53,434 nucleotides of DNA. Origin: Bacillota bacterium. Lineage in GTDB: Bacteria > Bacillota > Limnochordia > DTU087. The notes below the pieces were generated by a model. That model had not been told where the DNA came from. It was given only the letters and a program-made list of their open reading frames with translations, and made no database searches. Below are positions 1 to 9,449 of this stretch, piece after piece. The stretch covers positions 1 to 53,434 of the forward strand of contig JAAZLW010000051.1 of the NCBI GenBank assembly GCA_012799135.1, written 5' to 3'. Position 1 is the first letter of the stretch; the number at the start of each line of letters is the position of its first letter. The position numbers were made by a program, and so were the translations under genes.

Positions 1-213
1 TCTACTGCCCGTGCAACCAGTGTGATCCGTTTCTTCATTGAGGAGAAGCAGCTTGATCCAGAGCGGCTTTCCGCTGCTGGCTATGGCGAGTACCGCCCAA
101 TAGATACTAATGAGAGTGCTGCCGGGAGGGCTCGGAATCGGCGAGTGGATCTAGTGATCTTGAGATTAGGTCTCAGTCAAACCGAGCCTCAGGCGATACA
201 AGCGGCAGAATAG
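1..213 (+). CDS. motB: MotB, C-terminal fragment (OmpA-like domain)
   Basis: The 5' end lies outside the window; frame 1 is open from base 1 to the TAG at 211-213. About 70 residues of the peptidoglycan-binding OmpA/MotB domain are visible: the STARATSVIRFF helix, the AAGYGEYRP segment and the RARNRRVDLVIL strand typical of its end. MotB anchors the flagellar stator to the cell wall and carries the proton or sodium channel aspartate, which would be upstream of the window. Position immediately before fliL matches the motA-motB-fliL order common in Bacillota. A generic OmpA-domain protein is possible from the fragment alone; context makes MotB much more likely. Confidence 0.85.
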   Translation, partial: STARATSVIRFFIEEKQLDPERLSAAGYGEYRPIDTNESAAGRARNRRVDLVILRLGLSQTEPQAIQAAE

Positions 214-287
214 CGATGCATTGAGTGGCTGAGAATGGCGGTGGTGATAATTCTCCAGTGGATTAGGCAGAAAGAAGGGTCAATTTC

Positions 288-776
288 TTGACTGAGAGGA
301 TGTCCAGGGTGGCAGAAAAATTCGAGATTGATCTGAAGATTATTGTTATGGCGGTGGCCCTTGTAATTATTGCTGCTGTGGGCAGTGCGTACATTACCTT
401 CCTGGTTTTTTCGAGGTCAAGCACCGAAGTAGCAGGAGTAGCCCAGGAGCAAGCGAAGAGGGGCGAATTCGGTCCGGTTCACCAGGTGGGCGACTTTACA
501 GTCAACTTGATGGTACCCCAGGGGTTCTCCCCTCGATTTGTGCGCACAGGTTTGGTTGTGGAAGTCACTGATAAGAAGTGCATATCTGAACTAGCTCGCC
601 GGGACCCGCAGATTCGGGATGCTGTGATCAGCATTCTGCGGACCAAAACACAGGAGGACATACAAGGAGCGGCAGGGATGGAGAGACTGCGTCGAGAACT
701 GAGTGCCGCAATTTCTGACCTGCTTGTGGAGGGCGATATAGCTAATGTGTATTTCACCGAACTGGTTGTGCAATAG
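288..776 (+). CDS. fliL: Flagellar basal body-associated protein FliL
   Basis: A 162-residue single-pass membrane protein. A short cytoplasmic N-terminus precedes a transmembrane segment at about residues 18-42, followed by an extracytoplasmic domain with the FliL pattern (GDFTVNL, then RFVRTGLVVEV, then a late RDAVISILRTKT stretch). FliL sits around the stator and supports motor torque. The TTG at 288 is chosen because AGAAAGAAGG lies 9 nt upstream; the in-frame ATG at 300 has no comparable site. It sits between motB and the switch gene, as in Bacillus and Clostridium. Confidence 0.9.
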   Translation: MTERMSRVAEKFEIDLKIIVMAVALVIIAAVGSAYITFLVFSRSSTEVAGVAQEQAKRGEFGPVHQVGDFTVNLMVPQGFSPRFVRTGLVVEVTDKKCISELARRDPQIRDAVISILRTKTQEDIQGAAGMERLRRELSAAISDLLVEGDIANVYFTELVVQ

Positions 777-799
777 GCATTACAAGGGGGTGAAAACGG

Positions 800-1810
800 G
801 TGGTCAGATCAGCACTGGTGCAGCCTGGTAGTGGCGACCGTTTAGATGTACTGAAACTAGGAATCCCCGAGCGGGATGTTGCCATTTTCAATGAACTCGC
901 TAAGGCGGTTACCATGGCAGTAGAACCCTGGCTTAGAGAGACTCTTGACCGGGAAGTTCTGGCAGATAGCTCGGTTTTGCGCTTTATGAGAAAAACCGTG
1001 GAGAGCGATCGACCGCAGCCGATGCAGATCTGGCAGACAGAATTGGCAGGAGATATCAATGAGGTGCTTCTAATGCAGGTACCTGAGTCTCACGCTCAGT
1101 ATCTAGCGGGAGGTGCAATCGGGGGTGAAGCCACCGCCGCACTTACCTCTCTAATGGCCGGTTGGACACGGGTTTGGTTTGCCACTGTCGCCAGATTACT
1201 GGACTGGCAAATTGATGCTCACACCCATCATCTGGAAGGTGACTTGGATCGATCGAAGGAACTACTGTCTTGGGGAGACCAGAAGCTAATCGCCATTTTG
1301 ACGTGTGGGTGGACCTTTGCCGATGGCGGTGTAAACCTTTTGGAGTGGTGGATGCCGGTAGATCTAGTGCAGAGGATTACACAGCGTCTGTGTCAGATAG
1401 ACCAAAAGCAGGAACCCGGTTATCATCGGAGCCTACGAGAGGGCGTAGTGCGTACCTATCGACCGGAGCGAACTGTCAGGGGTTCGTATGCCCCAGTGTT
1501 GCCTGTGGAGTTTACGCCTCTGGAGGAAACGGTACCCATAGACGGGGACAACGGAATAGAGCTGGTACGGGATGTATTCCTAAACGTAACAGCAGAGCTG
1601 GCAAAAACCGAACTTCAGATTGGAGAACTCTTGGAGCTGAAAGTCGGTGACATAGTGAAGCTCGGTAAGATGGCAGGAGAACCTATGGAGCTATCCCTGA
1701 ACGGTCATTACATCGCCCGGGGTGAAGTCTTGGTTTTGGATGATCGTCTGGGTATTCGGATCAGTGAGATCATTAGCCCAGCGGATCGGTTGGAGCGTGC
1801 CCAGGGATAG
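800..1810 (+). CDS. fliM: Flagellar motor switch protein, FliM-like body with FliN-type SpoA domain
   Basis: A 336-residue C-ring protein. Residues about 20-245 have the length of the CheC-like FliM middle domain but diverge strongly. Residues about 251-327 form a clear SpoA domain (ELLELKVGDIVKLGK, then ARGEVLVLDDRLGIRISEII) that reads as FliN/FliY type rather than FliM type. The N-terminal CheY-binding peptide seen in FliM (LSQxEIDALL-like) is absent. Only this one switch gene lies between fliL and fliO, where relatives have fliM, fliY/fliN and often cheY. GTG at 800 is preceded by AAGGGGGTG. It could equally be named FliN or FliY; that it belongs to the switch is well supported, the exact paralogue is not. 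Confidence 0.8.
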   Translation: MVRSALVQPGSGDRLDVLKLGIPERDVAIFNELAKAVTMAVEPWLRETLDREVLADSSVLRFMRKTVESDRPQPMQIWQTELAGDINEVLLMQVPESHAQYLAGGAIGGEATAALTSLMAGWTRVWFATVARLLDWQIDAHTHHLEGDLDRSKELLSWGDQKLIAILTCGWTFADGGVNLLEWWMPVDLVQRITQRLCQIDQKQEPGYHRSLREGVVRTYRPERTVRGSYAPVLPVEFTPLEETVPIDGDNGIELVRDVFLNVTAELAKTELQIGELLELKVGDIVKLGKMAGEPMELSLNGHYIARGEVLVLDDRLGIRISEIISPADRLERAQG

Positions 1811-1817
1811 GTGGTGT

Positions 1818-2225
1818 ATGACGGTGACAGAAGTAGAACCCATTGGCACCTGGGATATGATCTGGTATGCATCTAGGGTGCTCCTAGCCCTGGTAGTACT
1901 GGTACCACTTTTGTATTATGTGCTGCGCTTTTTGGGGCGGCGCTTGACAGTAAGTCGCAGCATCAAGGGCAGTATGGAAGTAGTGGATATTCTGCCCCTC
2001 GGGGGAGGTAAACAGCTACTTCTCGTCAAGCTGGGAGAAAGAGTACTGCTCTTGTCGATTAGCAAAGATCGGGTGCTATTCCTGTGGGAAGTTCCTGATG
2101 GCGAAATAATGCAGGTGGAGCCCCATCAATCACAAGATAGGACACTAAACGATCTCAAACAATGGGTAGATAGATGGCGCAAAGGCCGGCAGGGAGATGA
2201 ACGGGGTGAGGGTGAAGATAGCTAA
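1818..2225 (+). CDS. fliO: Flagellar export apparatus protein FliO (FliZ-like)
   Basis: A 135-residue protein with one transmembrane helix near residues 16-38, followed by a small cytoplasmic beta-rich domain ([23 protein letters not shown], quoted here only in part as the FliO signature [17 protein letters not shown]) and a charged tail. FliO helps assemble the FliP-FliQ-FliR export gate. The ATG at 1818 directly follows the upstream stop; a longer frame opens at 1722 but would overlap the switch gene by about 90 nt, so it is not used. The end overlaps fliP by 29 nt, suggesting coupled translation. Confidence 0.85.
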   Translation: MTVTEVEPIGTWDMIWYASRVLLALVVLVPLLYYVLRFLGRRLTVSRSIKGSMEVVDILPLGGGKQLLLVKLGERVLLLSISKDRVLFLWEVPDGEIMQVEPHQSQDRTLNDLKQWVDRWRKGRQGDERGEGEDS

Positions 2226-2988
2226 CACTGGGATATCGTGGTTGATTATAGGCATGTCAGTTCTCCTCCTTACCTCATTGTGGGCAGCCCCAGCTATGGC
2301 CCAAGCAGCCCCTATTATACCCAGGATCACAGTTGGGGTAGATTCTGCGGAAAACCCAGAGGATGTGGCTCTTAGCCTGCAGATCTTGGTGCTCTTGACC
2401 ATATTGTCTCTGGCACCGGCTATTCTGGTGATGATGACCTCCTTTAGTAGGATAGTTGTGGTACTCTCCTTTGTACGTAATGCCTTAGCCACGAATCAGA
2501 TGCCCCCCAATCAGGTGCTAATTGGTCTGGCGCTATTCTTGACTTTTTTTGTCATGGCACCAACTTGGCAAGCCGTCAATGAAACTGCACTGCAGCCGTA
2601 TCTGCGCGGGGAGTTGCCTCAGATGGAAGCCCTGGACAGGGCCGCAGTGCCGATTCGGGAGTTTATGTTTAGAAACACCCGGGAGAAGGATCTAGAGCTG
2701 TTTGTGAGCATGTCTGGAGTCCCTAGGCCCGCTAGTCCTACTGACGTGCCTACTCACGTATTGATACCGGCTTTTGTGATTAGTGAGCTCAAGACAGCGT
2801 TTCAACTGGGCTTTATTATTTTCATACCGTTTATTGTGATTGACATGATTGTGGCCAGTATACTCATGTCCATGGGTATGCTGATGTTGCCGCCGGTTAT
2901 GATTTCGCTGCCCTTTAAGATCCTCTTATTCGTGATGGTGGATGGCTGGCATCTGGTGGTTCGATCTCTGCTACTTAGCTATCACTAG
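2197..2988 (+). CDS. fliP: Flagellar type III export gate protein FliP
   Basis: A 263-residue polytopic membrane protein with an N-terminal signal-like helix ending near APAMAQA, then four hydrophobic segments. Family motifs are clear: [21 protein letters not shown], the [18 protein letters not shown] stretch, and the C-terminal [24 protein letters not shown] region. FliP forms the core pore of the export gate with FliQ and FliR. AGGGAG sits immediately before the ATG at 2197; in-frame GTG codons at 2206 and 2212 are alternatives. Confidence 0.96.
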   Translation: MNGVRVKIANTGISWLIIGMSVLLLTSLWAAPAMAQAAPIIPRITVGVDSAENPEDVALSLQILVLLTILSLAPAILVMMTSFSRIVVVLSFVRNALATNQMPPNQVLIGLALFLTFFVMAPTWQAVNETALQPYLRGELPQMEALDRAAVPIREFMFRNTREKDLELFVSMSGVPRPASPTDVPTHVLIPAFVISELKTAFQLGFIIFIPFIVIDMIVASILMSMGMLMLPPVMISLPFKILLFVMVDGWHLVVRSLLLSYH

Positions 2989-3035
2989 GTGCGAGCCAGA
3001 TAGGAGAGACATGTTTAGTTGAGGAGGAGTTGATC

Positions 3036-3305
3036 TTGACAGAGCTTACCATAGTCAAGCTGGCCAGGGAAGCACTAGTGACAGTGCTTTTGGTTGCAGG
3101 TCCGATTTTGGGACTGAGTCTTCTGGTAGGGCTTTTGGTTAGCATATTCCAGGCTACTACACAGCTCCAAGAACAGACACTGGCCTTCGTGCCCAAGATC
3201 CTAACGGTCTTGGGGGCAACTGTGATTCTGAGTCCTTGGATGCTGCGGGTGATGATTGACTTCACCAGCCGTCTGTTGAGCAACATGAATCAGTTGATCG
3301 GGTAG
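3036..3305 (+). CDS. fliQ: Flagellar export gate protein FliQ
   Basis: An 89-residue protein of two transmembrane helices with the FliQ pattern: an ALVTVLLVAGPILGLSLLVGL helix, the SIFQATTQLQEQTLAFVPKI connecting motif, and a second helix ending near SPWML. It packs around the FliP-FliR core. The TTG at 3036 is preferred because GGAGGAG ends about 7 nt upstream; the TTG at 3030 abuts the ribosome binding site with no spacing. Length equals the usual 87-90 residues. Confidence 0.95.
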   Translation: MTELTIVKLAREALVTVLLVAGPILGLSLLVGLLVSIFQATTQLQEQTLAFVPKILTVLGATVILSPWMLRVMIDFTSRLLSNMNQLIG

Positions 3306-3315
3306 GGTGTTAGCT

Positions 3316-4086
3316 ATGGATGAGCTAGTAGGACATGTCGTTGGGTTCTTGCCTGTACTGGTACGGGTATCCGGTCTGGTTATGGCTCTACCGCTTTTCG
3401 GAGGCAGGGGCGTACCCGCGCAGGTTAAGATCGGTTTGGCTTTTGTCACTGCCCTAGTCCTTTACCCCACACTACCGGATATTCCTCCTTTAGAGACCGT
3501 AGCGGGTTACTATACAGTAATCTTGAGAGAGCTGTTGGTTGGGATAGGCTTAGGTTTTGCGGTGACTTTGGTATTTTCAGCTATTTATTTGGCGGGACAG
3601 CTAATCGATGTACCCATGGGGTTTGGAATGGTGAATGTGGTTGACCCCCAAAGCGGGCTGCAGGTACCGATTTTCGCTCAGTTTCAGTATATCCTCGCAG
3701 CCCTGATCTTCTTGGCGATCGGGGGGCATCATGGGGTGTTGCGTGCCCTTGCGAGCAGTTTTTCGATGATTCCCATTGGGAGGAGTATATCGATCAGAAG
3801 CTTGCCAATGACTGTGTTTAATGTTTTCGTCAACATGTTTTACCTCGGTGTGAAGCTGAGCCTTCCCTTGATAACGGGACTACTGCTGGCTGACATAGCC
3901 TTGGGCATTGTCGCCAGGGCAGTACCACAAATCAATATATTCGTAGTGGGATTTCCTGCCAAGATCATTATTGGTATCTCACTTTTTGTATTTGTTTTGC
4001 CCACATATGTGGCGCTATTGGCTCAGGTCTTTGGTGCCAAAGGAGAGTTGGGGCGAGTTTTGAGAAGTGTTCTGGGAAGCTTCTGA
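3316..4086 (+). CDS. fliR: Flagellar export gate protein FliR
   Basis: A 256-residue protein with about six membrane helices. Typical features are the FLPVLVRVSGLVMALPLFG start, the RELLVGIGLGFAVTLVF motif, the QLIDVPMGFGMVNVVDP sequence and a long hydrophobic C-terminus. FliR closes the FliP-FliQ-FliR gate. ATG at 3316 has TAGGGTG 6 nt upstream; an in-frame GTG at 3307 would add three residues but has a weaker site. Confidence 0.95.
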   Translation: MDELVGHVVGFLPVLVRVSGLVMALPLFGGRGVPAQVKIGLAFVTALVLYPTLPDIPPLETVAGYYTVILRELLVGIGLGFAVTLVFSAIYLAGQLIDVPMGFGMVNVVDPQSGLQVPIFAQFQYILAALIFLAIGGHHGVLRALASSFSMIPIGRSISIRSLPMTVFNVFVNMFYLGVKLSLPLITGLLLADIALGIVARAVPQINIFVVGFPAKIIIGISLFVFVLPTYVALLAQVFGAKGELGRVLRSVLGSF

Positions 4087-4096
4087 TTTGGGTGTG

Positions 4097-5179
4097 ATGA
4101 GTATGTCCCTTGAATTCAGATTAGACCTACAGCTGTTTGCTGATGGGAAAACCGAACCGGCAACGCCCCGTCGACGGGAGGAAGCGCGCAAGAAAGGCCG
4201 AGTGGCTAAGAGCCAAGAGCTGAATACAGCCTTAGTCTTACTGGGAATCTCGGGCCTACTGACTGTCAGTGGTGAATGGGCCCTCAGACAGATGGTCGCT
4301 TTCATGCAACAGGTGATCGGTGGAGGACTGGCAGGTGTGGACTTTTCCCTGGGAGGGCTGCAGGCACTGCAAGGTCAAGCGGTATTGTGCATCTTGATGG
4401 TTGCCGGTCCGGTGATGGGGTTTGCTCTGGTGCTAGGATTGATGGGTCAGTTGCTGCAAGTGGGCTTTAACATAACTGCCGAGCCCCTAAAACCGCAGCT
4501 TTCGCGGATGAATCCAGTAGAGGGGGCCAAGCGGATCTTTTCCAAGCGAGCCTTGATGGAGCTAGGCAAGGCTTGTCTAAAGATCGGGATTGTCACGTAT
4601 GTGGCCTATGTCGCCTTGCGCAACGATATCGGCAAATTACCGTCTTTGCTCTGGATGGAACCGGTACAAGCCATAGCCTATGCCAGTAAACTGGTGGGGA
4701 AAATGGGTCTCTGGATCGGTGCTTGTCTTCTGATAGTTGCCGCTATTGACTATTTATATCAGCGCTGGGAATACGAAGATAGTATCAAGATGAGCATCCA
4801 AGATATCAAGGATGAACTGAAGCAGACCGAAGGAGATCCCCAAATCAGATCTGTGATCAGGGCACGCCAAAGACAGCTGGCCCGTAGTCGCATGATGCAA
4901 GCGGTACCGACAGCTGATGTGGTGATCACTAACCCCACCCATGTGGCCGTAGCCCTTAAGTATGATGCCAAAAGCATGGCAGCTCCTATAGTTGTAGCCA
5001 AAGGGGCAGAGCTCTTGGCTGCTCGGATTAGGGAAATCGCTTCCGAGAATGACATACCAATTGTAGAAAACCCACCTCTAGCCCGGACACTGTATGAGGC
5101 AACACAGGTGGGACGAGAAATACCAGCTGATTTGTACCAAGCGGTTGCTGAGGTTCTAGCCTATGTCTATAGGTTATAG
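4097..5179 (+). CDS. flhB: Flagellar export switch protein FlhB
   Basis: A 360-residue protein: a short basic N-terminus with the family motif GKTEPATPRRREEARKKG, four transmembrane helices, then the cytoplasmic autocleavage domain. The NPTH motif is at 4931-4942 (about residues 279-282), so self-cleavage between Asn and Pro that switches export from rod/hook to filament substrates should occur. ATG at 4097 (or 4103) follows GGGTGTG; the frame is open back to 4067 inside fliR, but family length favours the later start. Confidence 0.95.
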   Translation: MSMSLEFRLDLQLFADGKTEPATPRRREEARKKGRVAKSQELNTALVLLGISGLLTVSGEWALRQMVAFMQQVIGGGLAGVDFSLGGLQALQGQAVLCILMVAGPVMGFALVLGLMGQLLQVGFNITAEPLKPQLSRMNPVEGAKRIFSKRALMELGKACLKIGIVTYVAYVALRNDIGKLPSLLWMEPVQAIAYASKLVGKMGLWIGACLLIVAAIDYLYQRWEYEDSIKMSIQDIKDELKQTEGDPQIRSVIRARQRQLARSRMMQAVPTADVVITNPTHVAVALKYDAKSMAAPIVVAKGAELLAARIREIASENDIPIVENPPLARTLYEATQVGREIPADLYQAVAEVLAYVYRL

Positions 5180-5206
5180 CGTCTATTCGTGAAGGGAGGG
5201 CTTAGG

Positions 5207-7294
5207 ATGGCAACCAGTATACGGCGTCAAAATATCCTGGAACGGCTGGTCTCCGGAAATGACCTGATTGTTGTGCTGGGCGTTGTTTTGATCGTTGTCA
5301 TGATGATTTTGCCACTACCTCCCCTGATGCTCGATCTATTGCTGGCGGTGAATATCAGTTTAGCATTACTGGTTTTGCTGTTGACTATGAGTATAACGGA
5401 GCCATTACAGCTTTCAGTTTTTCCATCATTACTGCTGATCGCTACTCTTTTTCGTTTGGCCTTGAATGTCTCATCTACGCGCCTTATCTTGCTACATGGG
5501 TTTGCCGGTCGCATCATTGAAGCCTTCGGGAATTTTGTCGTCGGGGGTAATTACGTTGTCGGCTTTGTTATATTCTTAATTCTGGTTGTGATTCAGTTTG
5601 TGGTGATCACAAAGGGTGCGGAGCGTGTGGCAGAGGTAGCGGCACGGTTCACCCTGGACGCGATGCCGGGCAAACAGATGAGTATTGATGCAGATCTGAA
5701 TGCAGGTCTGATCACTGATCGAGAAGCCCGCCAACGACGGCGGGAGATCGAGAGGGAAGCAGATTTCTATGGGTCCATGGATGGTGCCAGTAAGTTTGTC
5801 AAGGGAGATGCCATCGCCGGTATAATTATCACGGTGATCAATATCCTGGGTGGCTTTGCTATCGGTGTGGGGCAACAGGGTATGTCCCTAGCCGAGGCAT
5901 TACAGCGCTACACCCTCCTGACAGTAGGGGATGGACTGGTCTCTCAAATCCCCGCTTTACTTATTTCCACCGCTACCGGCATAATCATTACTCGGGCGGC
6001 ATCTGATAAGAGCATGGGAGTAGAGTTAACAGAACAGCTATTTGCGGAGCCCAAGGTGCTACGAGTTGCAGCCGGCGTAGTCTTCTTTTTCGCCTTTATA
6101 CCAGGTTTGCCGGTATTCCCCTTTTGCCTGCTGGGAGGGACGATTGGAGGACTAGCCTATGTACTACAGAAATGGCAGGTCAGCCAAGCTCAAGCCAAGG
6201 CGCTGGAGGCAGAAGAGCGAGAGCTGGAAGAAACTAAACGGCCGGAGAACGTACTTAGTTACCTCCAGCTGGACCGAATCGAGCTCGAGATCGGATATGG
6301 CCTTATCCCGCTAGTCGATGCCGAACAGGGTGGTGACCTACTGGAGAGGGTGACTATGATCCGCAGACAGATAGCCTTGGAGATGGGTCTAGTGATTCCT
6401 CCGGTGCGGATTCGGGACAACTTACAGCTAGCGCCCGGGGCCTATTCTATCAAGATCAAAGGCGTGGAGGTGGGGCAAGGGGAGCTAATGCTAAATCACT
6501 ATCTATGTATGGATTCGGGAGGAGTATTAGAACCGGTTCCGGGCATTGAAACTCGGGAACCCGCCTTCGGATTACCGGCCCTCTGGGTGCCGGCTTCCAG
6601 GCGGCAGGAGGCAGAAGTAGCGGGGTATACTGTGGTAGATCCGCCCTCAGTCTTGGCGACTCACTTAACAGAGATCATCCGCCGATATTCCCATGAACTG
6701 GTGGGGCGCCAGGAGGTAAAACTACTGCTAGATGGACTAAAAGAGGAATACGGTGCTGTCGTTGATGAGCTGGTACCTAACCTTCTAACTTTGGGTGAAA
6801 TTCAAAAAGTGTTGCAGAATCTCCTACAAGAAGGTATATCCATTCGCAACCTGGTCACAGTTCTGGAATCCTTGGCTGACTGTGCTCCACTGACCAAGGA
6901 TACTGATATATTAACAGAGTATGTCAGGGAGGCTTTGGCCAGGCAGATATCTCAGGCACATACAGGGGATCAAGGTTTTATTCCGGCTATTACCCTTGAC
7001 CCGGCCCTGGAGGATCTGGTCTCTCAGGCCATTCAACATACAGAGAGAGGTACTTTTGTCAACCTCGATCCCAAGGACGCCGGTCGGTTATTGGACGGGA
7101 TAGCGAAATCTTGGGAGAAAGCTTCAGCTGTTGGACACCAAGCCGTCATCCTTTGCTCACCCCCAATTAGGCTAGCTCTCCGGCGCTTGACCGAGCGAGC
7201 TTTGCCATCACTTCCGATTCTCTCCTACAACGAGATCGCAGCTGATAGTTCGGTACAGGCGGTAGGGATGGTGACATGGAACGATGAGAGTTAA
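5207..7294 (+). CDS. flhA: Flagellar export protein FlhA
   Basis: A 695-residue protein with eight hydrophobic segments in the N-terminal half and a large cytoplasmic C-terminal half that docks chaperone-substrate complexes. The FHIPEP-family hallmarks are present: PSLLLIATLFRLALNVSSTR, TKGAERVAEVAARFTLDAMPGKQ and GDGLVSQIPALLISTATGI. GAAGGGAGGG lies 6 nt before the ATG at 5207; a GTG at 5189 is in frame but lies upstream of this site. The gene overlaps flhF by 11 nt. Confidence 0.97.
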   Translation: MATSIRRQNILERLVSGNDLIVVLGVVLIVVMMILPLPPLMLDLLLAVNISLALLVLLLTMSITEPLQLSVFPSLLLIATLFRLALNVSSTRLILLHGFAGRIIEAFGNFVVGGNYVVGFVIFLILVVIQFVVITKGAERVAEVAARFTLDAMPGKQMSIDADLNAGLITDREARQRRREIEREADFYGSMDGASKFVKGDAIAGIIITVINILGGFAIGVGQQGMSLAEALQRYTLLTVGDGLVSQIPALLISTATGIIITRAASDKSMGVELTEQLFAEPKVLRVAAGVVFFFAFIPGLPVFPFCLLGGTIGGLAYVLQKWQVSQAQAKALEAEERELEETKRPENVLSYLQLDRIELEIGYGLIPLVDAEQGGDLLERVTMIRRQIALEMGLVIPPVRIRDNLQLAPGAYSIKIKGVEVGQGELMLNHYLCMDSGGVLEPVPGIETREPAFGLPALWVPASRRQEAEVAGYTVVDPPSVLATHLTEIIRRYSHELVGRQEVKLLLDGLKEEYGAVVDELVPNLLTLGEIQKVLQNLLQEGISIRNLVTVLESLADCAPLTKDTDILTEYVREALARQISQAHTGDQGFIPAITLDPALEDLVSQAIQHTERGTFVNLDPKDAGRLLDGIAKSWEKASAVGHQAVILCSPPIRLALRRLTERALPSLPILSYNEIAADSSVQAVGMVTWNDES

Positions 7295-8486
7295 GAAATT
7301 CATTGGTAGTACTATGCAAGAGGCGATTGCTCAGATACGGGATGAATTCGGTCGGGACGCCGTCATCTTGGATACCCGTTTGGCCAAACGGGGAGGAATC
7401 TGGGGGCTATTTGGGAAGAAGTATGTAGAGGTCACTGCCGCTCTGGACTCTGAAACTACAGGCAAGCAGAGACAAAAAGGTCGTAAAGAGCCTGACCAGA
7501 TTAGGCAGGGGGACAGGCTTCAAAGCTTGCCATCCAGGTCTGCCTTTCGCGGTCCCGGACAGCAGGCACGAGAAGAAGAGCCCATGCCTATACCAGCGCA
7601 GATCGCTTGGCAGTTGTATCAAGATACTCTGAAGAATGAGACCTCTGCCACCGGGACTGTCTCGACGGATTCCGCAAAGGCCGGGCATGAAACACACGCT
7701 TGGCCACCAGCGGTCCTAGCGGTGGAGCAACGACTAGTGGACAACGAGGTGGATAAACGACTGGCAAGTGCCATTGTCCAATCAGTTTGGCAGGAGTCCA
7801 AGGATCAGTTGATTGACACTGAAGCCATCACTGCGAAAGTGAAGGAACGGATAGCCGCCATGTTACGCTGTGTCCCACCGTGGGATTTCTCTGGGTCCAA
7901 ACCCACAGTGGTGGCGCTAGTGGGCCCTACCGGTGTAGGCAAGACCACAACTCTGGCCAAGATTGCGGCCAACTATAGCCTGATTGCAGGTGCGGAAGTA
8001 GCCTTAATCACATTGGATACTTATCGGATTGCCGCTGTGGAACAACTGCGTACCTATGCTGAGATCATAGGAATCCCTCTAGAGATTGCTGAGACTCCCG
8101 AGGAGGTAAGAAGCGGTGTAGAGAGTTGGTCCCGGAAGGATTTAATTCTAATCGATACTGCCGGGACAAGCCAGCGAGATACAGAGCGGCTACAGGAAGT
8201 TGGGATCGCATTACAGCCTATCACGGGGATTGAGCGCCATCTGGTTTTTAGTGTTACCACTCGTTATCGGGATTTGGCTGACATTATTCGCCGTTTCGAT
8301 CAGATTGGTTTTGACCGCTTGATAGCTACCAAGCTAGATGAGACGCACTGTTATGGTAGCCTACTGACAGCGTATGCCTTGGCTCGTCGCCCATTTTCTT
8401 TTCTCACCGATGGCCAAGGGGTGCCGGAGTGTATTCAGGTAGCTGAAAGGAATCATATGTCAGATCTTATATTGGGGGATGCTTGA
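7284..8486 (+). CDS. flhF: SRP-type GTPase FlhF
   Basis: A 400-residue member of the SRP GTPase family (Ffh/FtsY/FlhF). Residues 1 to about 200 are the FlhF-specific basic/variable domain starting MRVKKFIG. The NG domain follows, with P-loop GPTGVGKTTT near residue 214, the DTYRIAAVEQL box, DTAG near residue 290 and the TKLDE specificity motif. FlhF marks where flagella are built and usually works with FlhG, the next gene. The start overlaps the end of flhA. Confidence 0.95.
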   Translation: MRVKKFIGSTMQEAIAQIRDEFGRDAVILDTRLAKRGGIWGLFGKKYVEVTAALDSETTGKQRQKGRKEPDQIRQGDRLQSLPSRSAFRGPGQQAREEEPMPIPAQIAWQLYQDTLKNETSATGTVSTDSAKAGHETHAWPPAVLAVEQRLVDNEVDKRLASAIVQSVWQESKDQLIDTEAITAKVKERIAAMLRCVPPWDFSGSKPTVVALVGPTGVGKTTTLAKIAANYSLIAGAEVALITLDTYRIAAVEQLRTYAEIIGIPLEIAETPEEVRSGVESWSRKDLILIDTAGTSQRDTERLQEVGIALQPITGIERHLVFSVTTRYRDLADIIRRFDQIGFDRLIATKLDETHCYGSLLTAYALARRPFSFLTDGQGVPECIQVAERNHMSDLILGDA

Positions 8487-9383
8487 ATGCTCAAGGATCA
8501 GGCAGCAACATTAAGGGCTTTGGCGGCCCGTCGGGCATCCCAAGTGCGGCAACTCCATCCCAGCCGAGTAATCGTAGTGGCTAGCGGCAAGGGTGGGGTA
8601 GGAAAAACTAACATCGCTGTGAATTTGGGGATTGCGTGGGCAGAAAGAGGTCTACAGGTAGCGCTTTTGGATGCCGATATGGGTCTGGCTAATGTCGATA
8701 TTGTACTGGGGATCAACCCCCGCTATAACCTATCGCATGTAATCAGTGGTGAGCGGACCCTTAAAGAGGTTATGGTAACAGGTCCTTTGGGGTTAAAAAT
8801 CATTGCCGGTGGGTCGGGGATAGCCGAGCTGGCAGACATCGGACAGAAGCAGTTGGAGTCGTTTATCGATGGCCTGGAGGAGCTGGATCAATCACTGGAT
8901 GTGCTCCTAGTTGATACTAGTGCAGGGATCTCCCGCTCTGTGCTCAGTTTCGCTCTGGCTTCTGATGAGATACTGGTAGTGGCTACACCGGATCCAACCT
9001 CTTTGACCGATGCTTATGGTTTGATCAAGGTTTTGGCAATACGCAATCATCCTGCCCAATTGCGGGTGATCGTAAATATGTGTGAGGGGGACAAGCATGG
9101 TGAAGAAGTGTTCCATAAGCTAGATAGTGTATCCCAGCGCTTTCTTTCCAGAAAGCTGGATTGGGCGGGCAGTATACCCCGGGACAGAATGGTTCAACGG
9201 GCGGTGCGGGAATTTCAACCATTCTACATTGCTTACCCCCGGTGTAAAGCGGCCATGGCTATCGGTCAGATAGCGGATGGGTTGCTTAGCGAGCAACCGG
9301 CCAGTATCGCAAGACCCGTTATCTCAGCCAATGCTGGAGGGATTGGCGATCTTTTCCGCAAAGTACTGAAATTCGTCAGGTAA
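8487..9383 (+). CDS. flhG: MinD-like ATPase FlhG (YlxH/FleN)
   Basis: A 298-residue ParA/MinD-family ATPase. The deviant Walker A motif GKGGVGKT is at residues 34-41 with the signature Lys35, followed by LDADMGLANVDIVLG and the Walker B-like LLVDTSAGIS. An N-terminal arginine-rich segment (residues 9-27) resembles the region by which FlhG stimulates FlhF. FlhG limits flagellar number. The ATG directly follows the flhF stop codon with no gap, indicating translational coupling. Confidence 0.94.
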   Translation: MLKDQAATLRALAARRASQVRQLHPSRVIVVASGKGGVGKTNIAVNLGIAWAERGLQVALLDADMGLANVDIVLGINPRYNLSHVISGERTLKEVMVTGPLGLKIIAGGSGIAELADIGQKQLESFIDGLEELDQSLDVLLVDTSAGISRSVLSFALASDEILVVATPDPTSLTDAYGLIKVLAIRNHPAQLRVIVNMCEGDKHGEEVFHKLDSVSQRFLSRKLDWAGSIPRDRMVQRAVREFQPFYIAYPRCKAAMAIGQIADGLLSEQPASIARPVISANAGGIGDLFRKVLKFVR

Positions 9384-9449
9384 TAAGTGGAATCAGAAAC
9401 ATATGGTGGTCGGCGTCAGATGGTCCAGCCGAGAAAGGGTGGTAGAGTC

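Noticed and set aside
3030-3035. TTG at 3030 as fliQ start
   Set aside because: It directly abuts the GAGGAGGAG ribosome binding site, so the TTG at 3036 is favoured.
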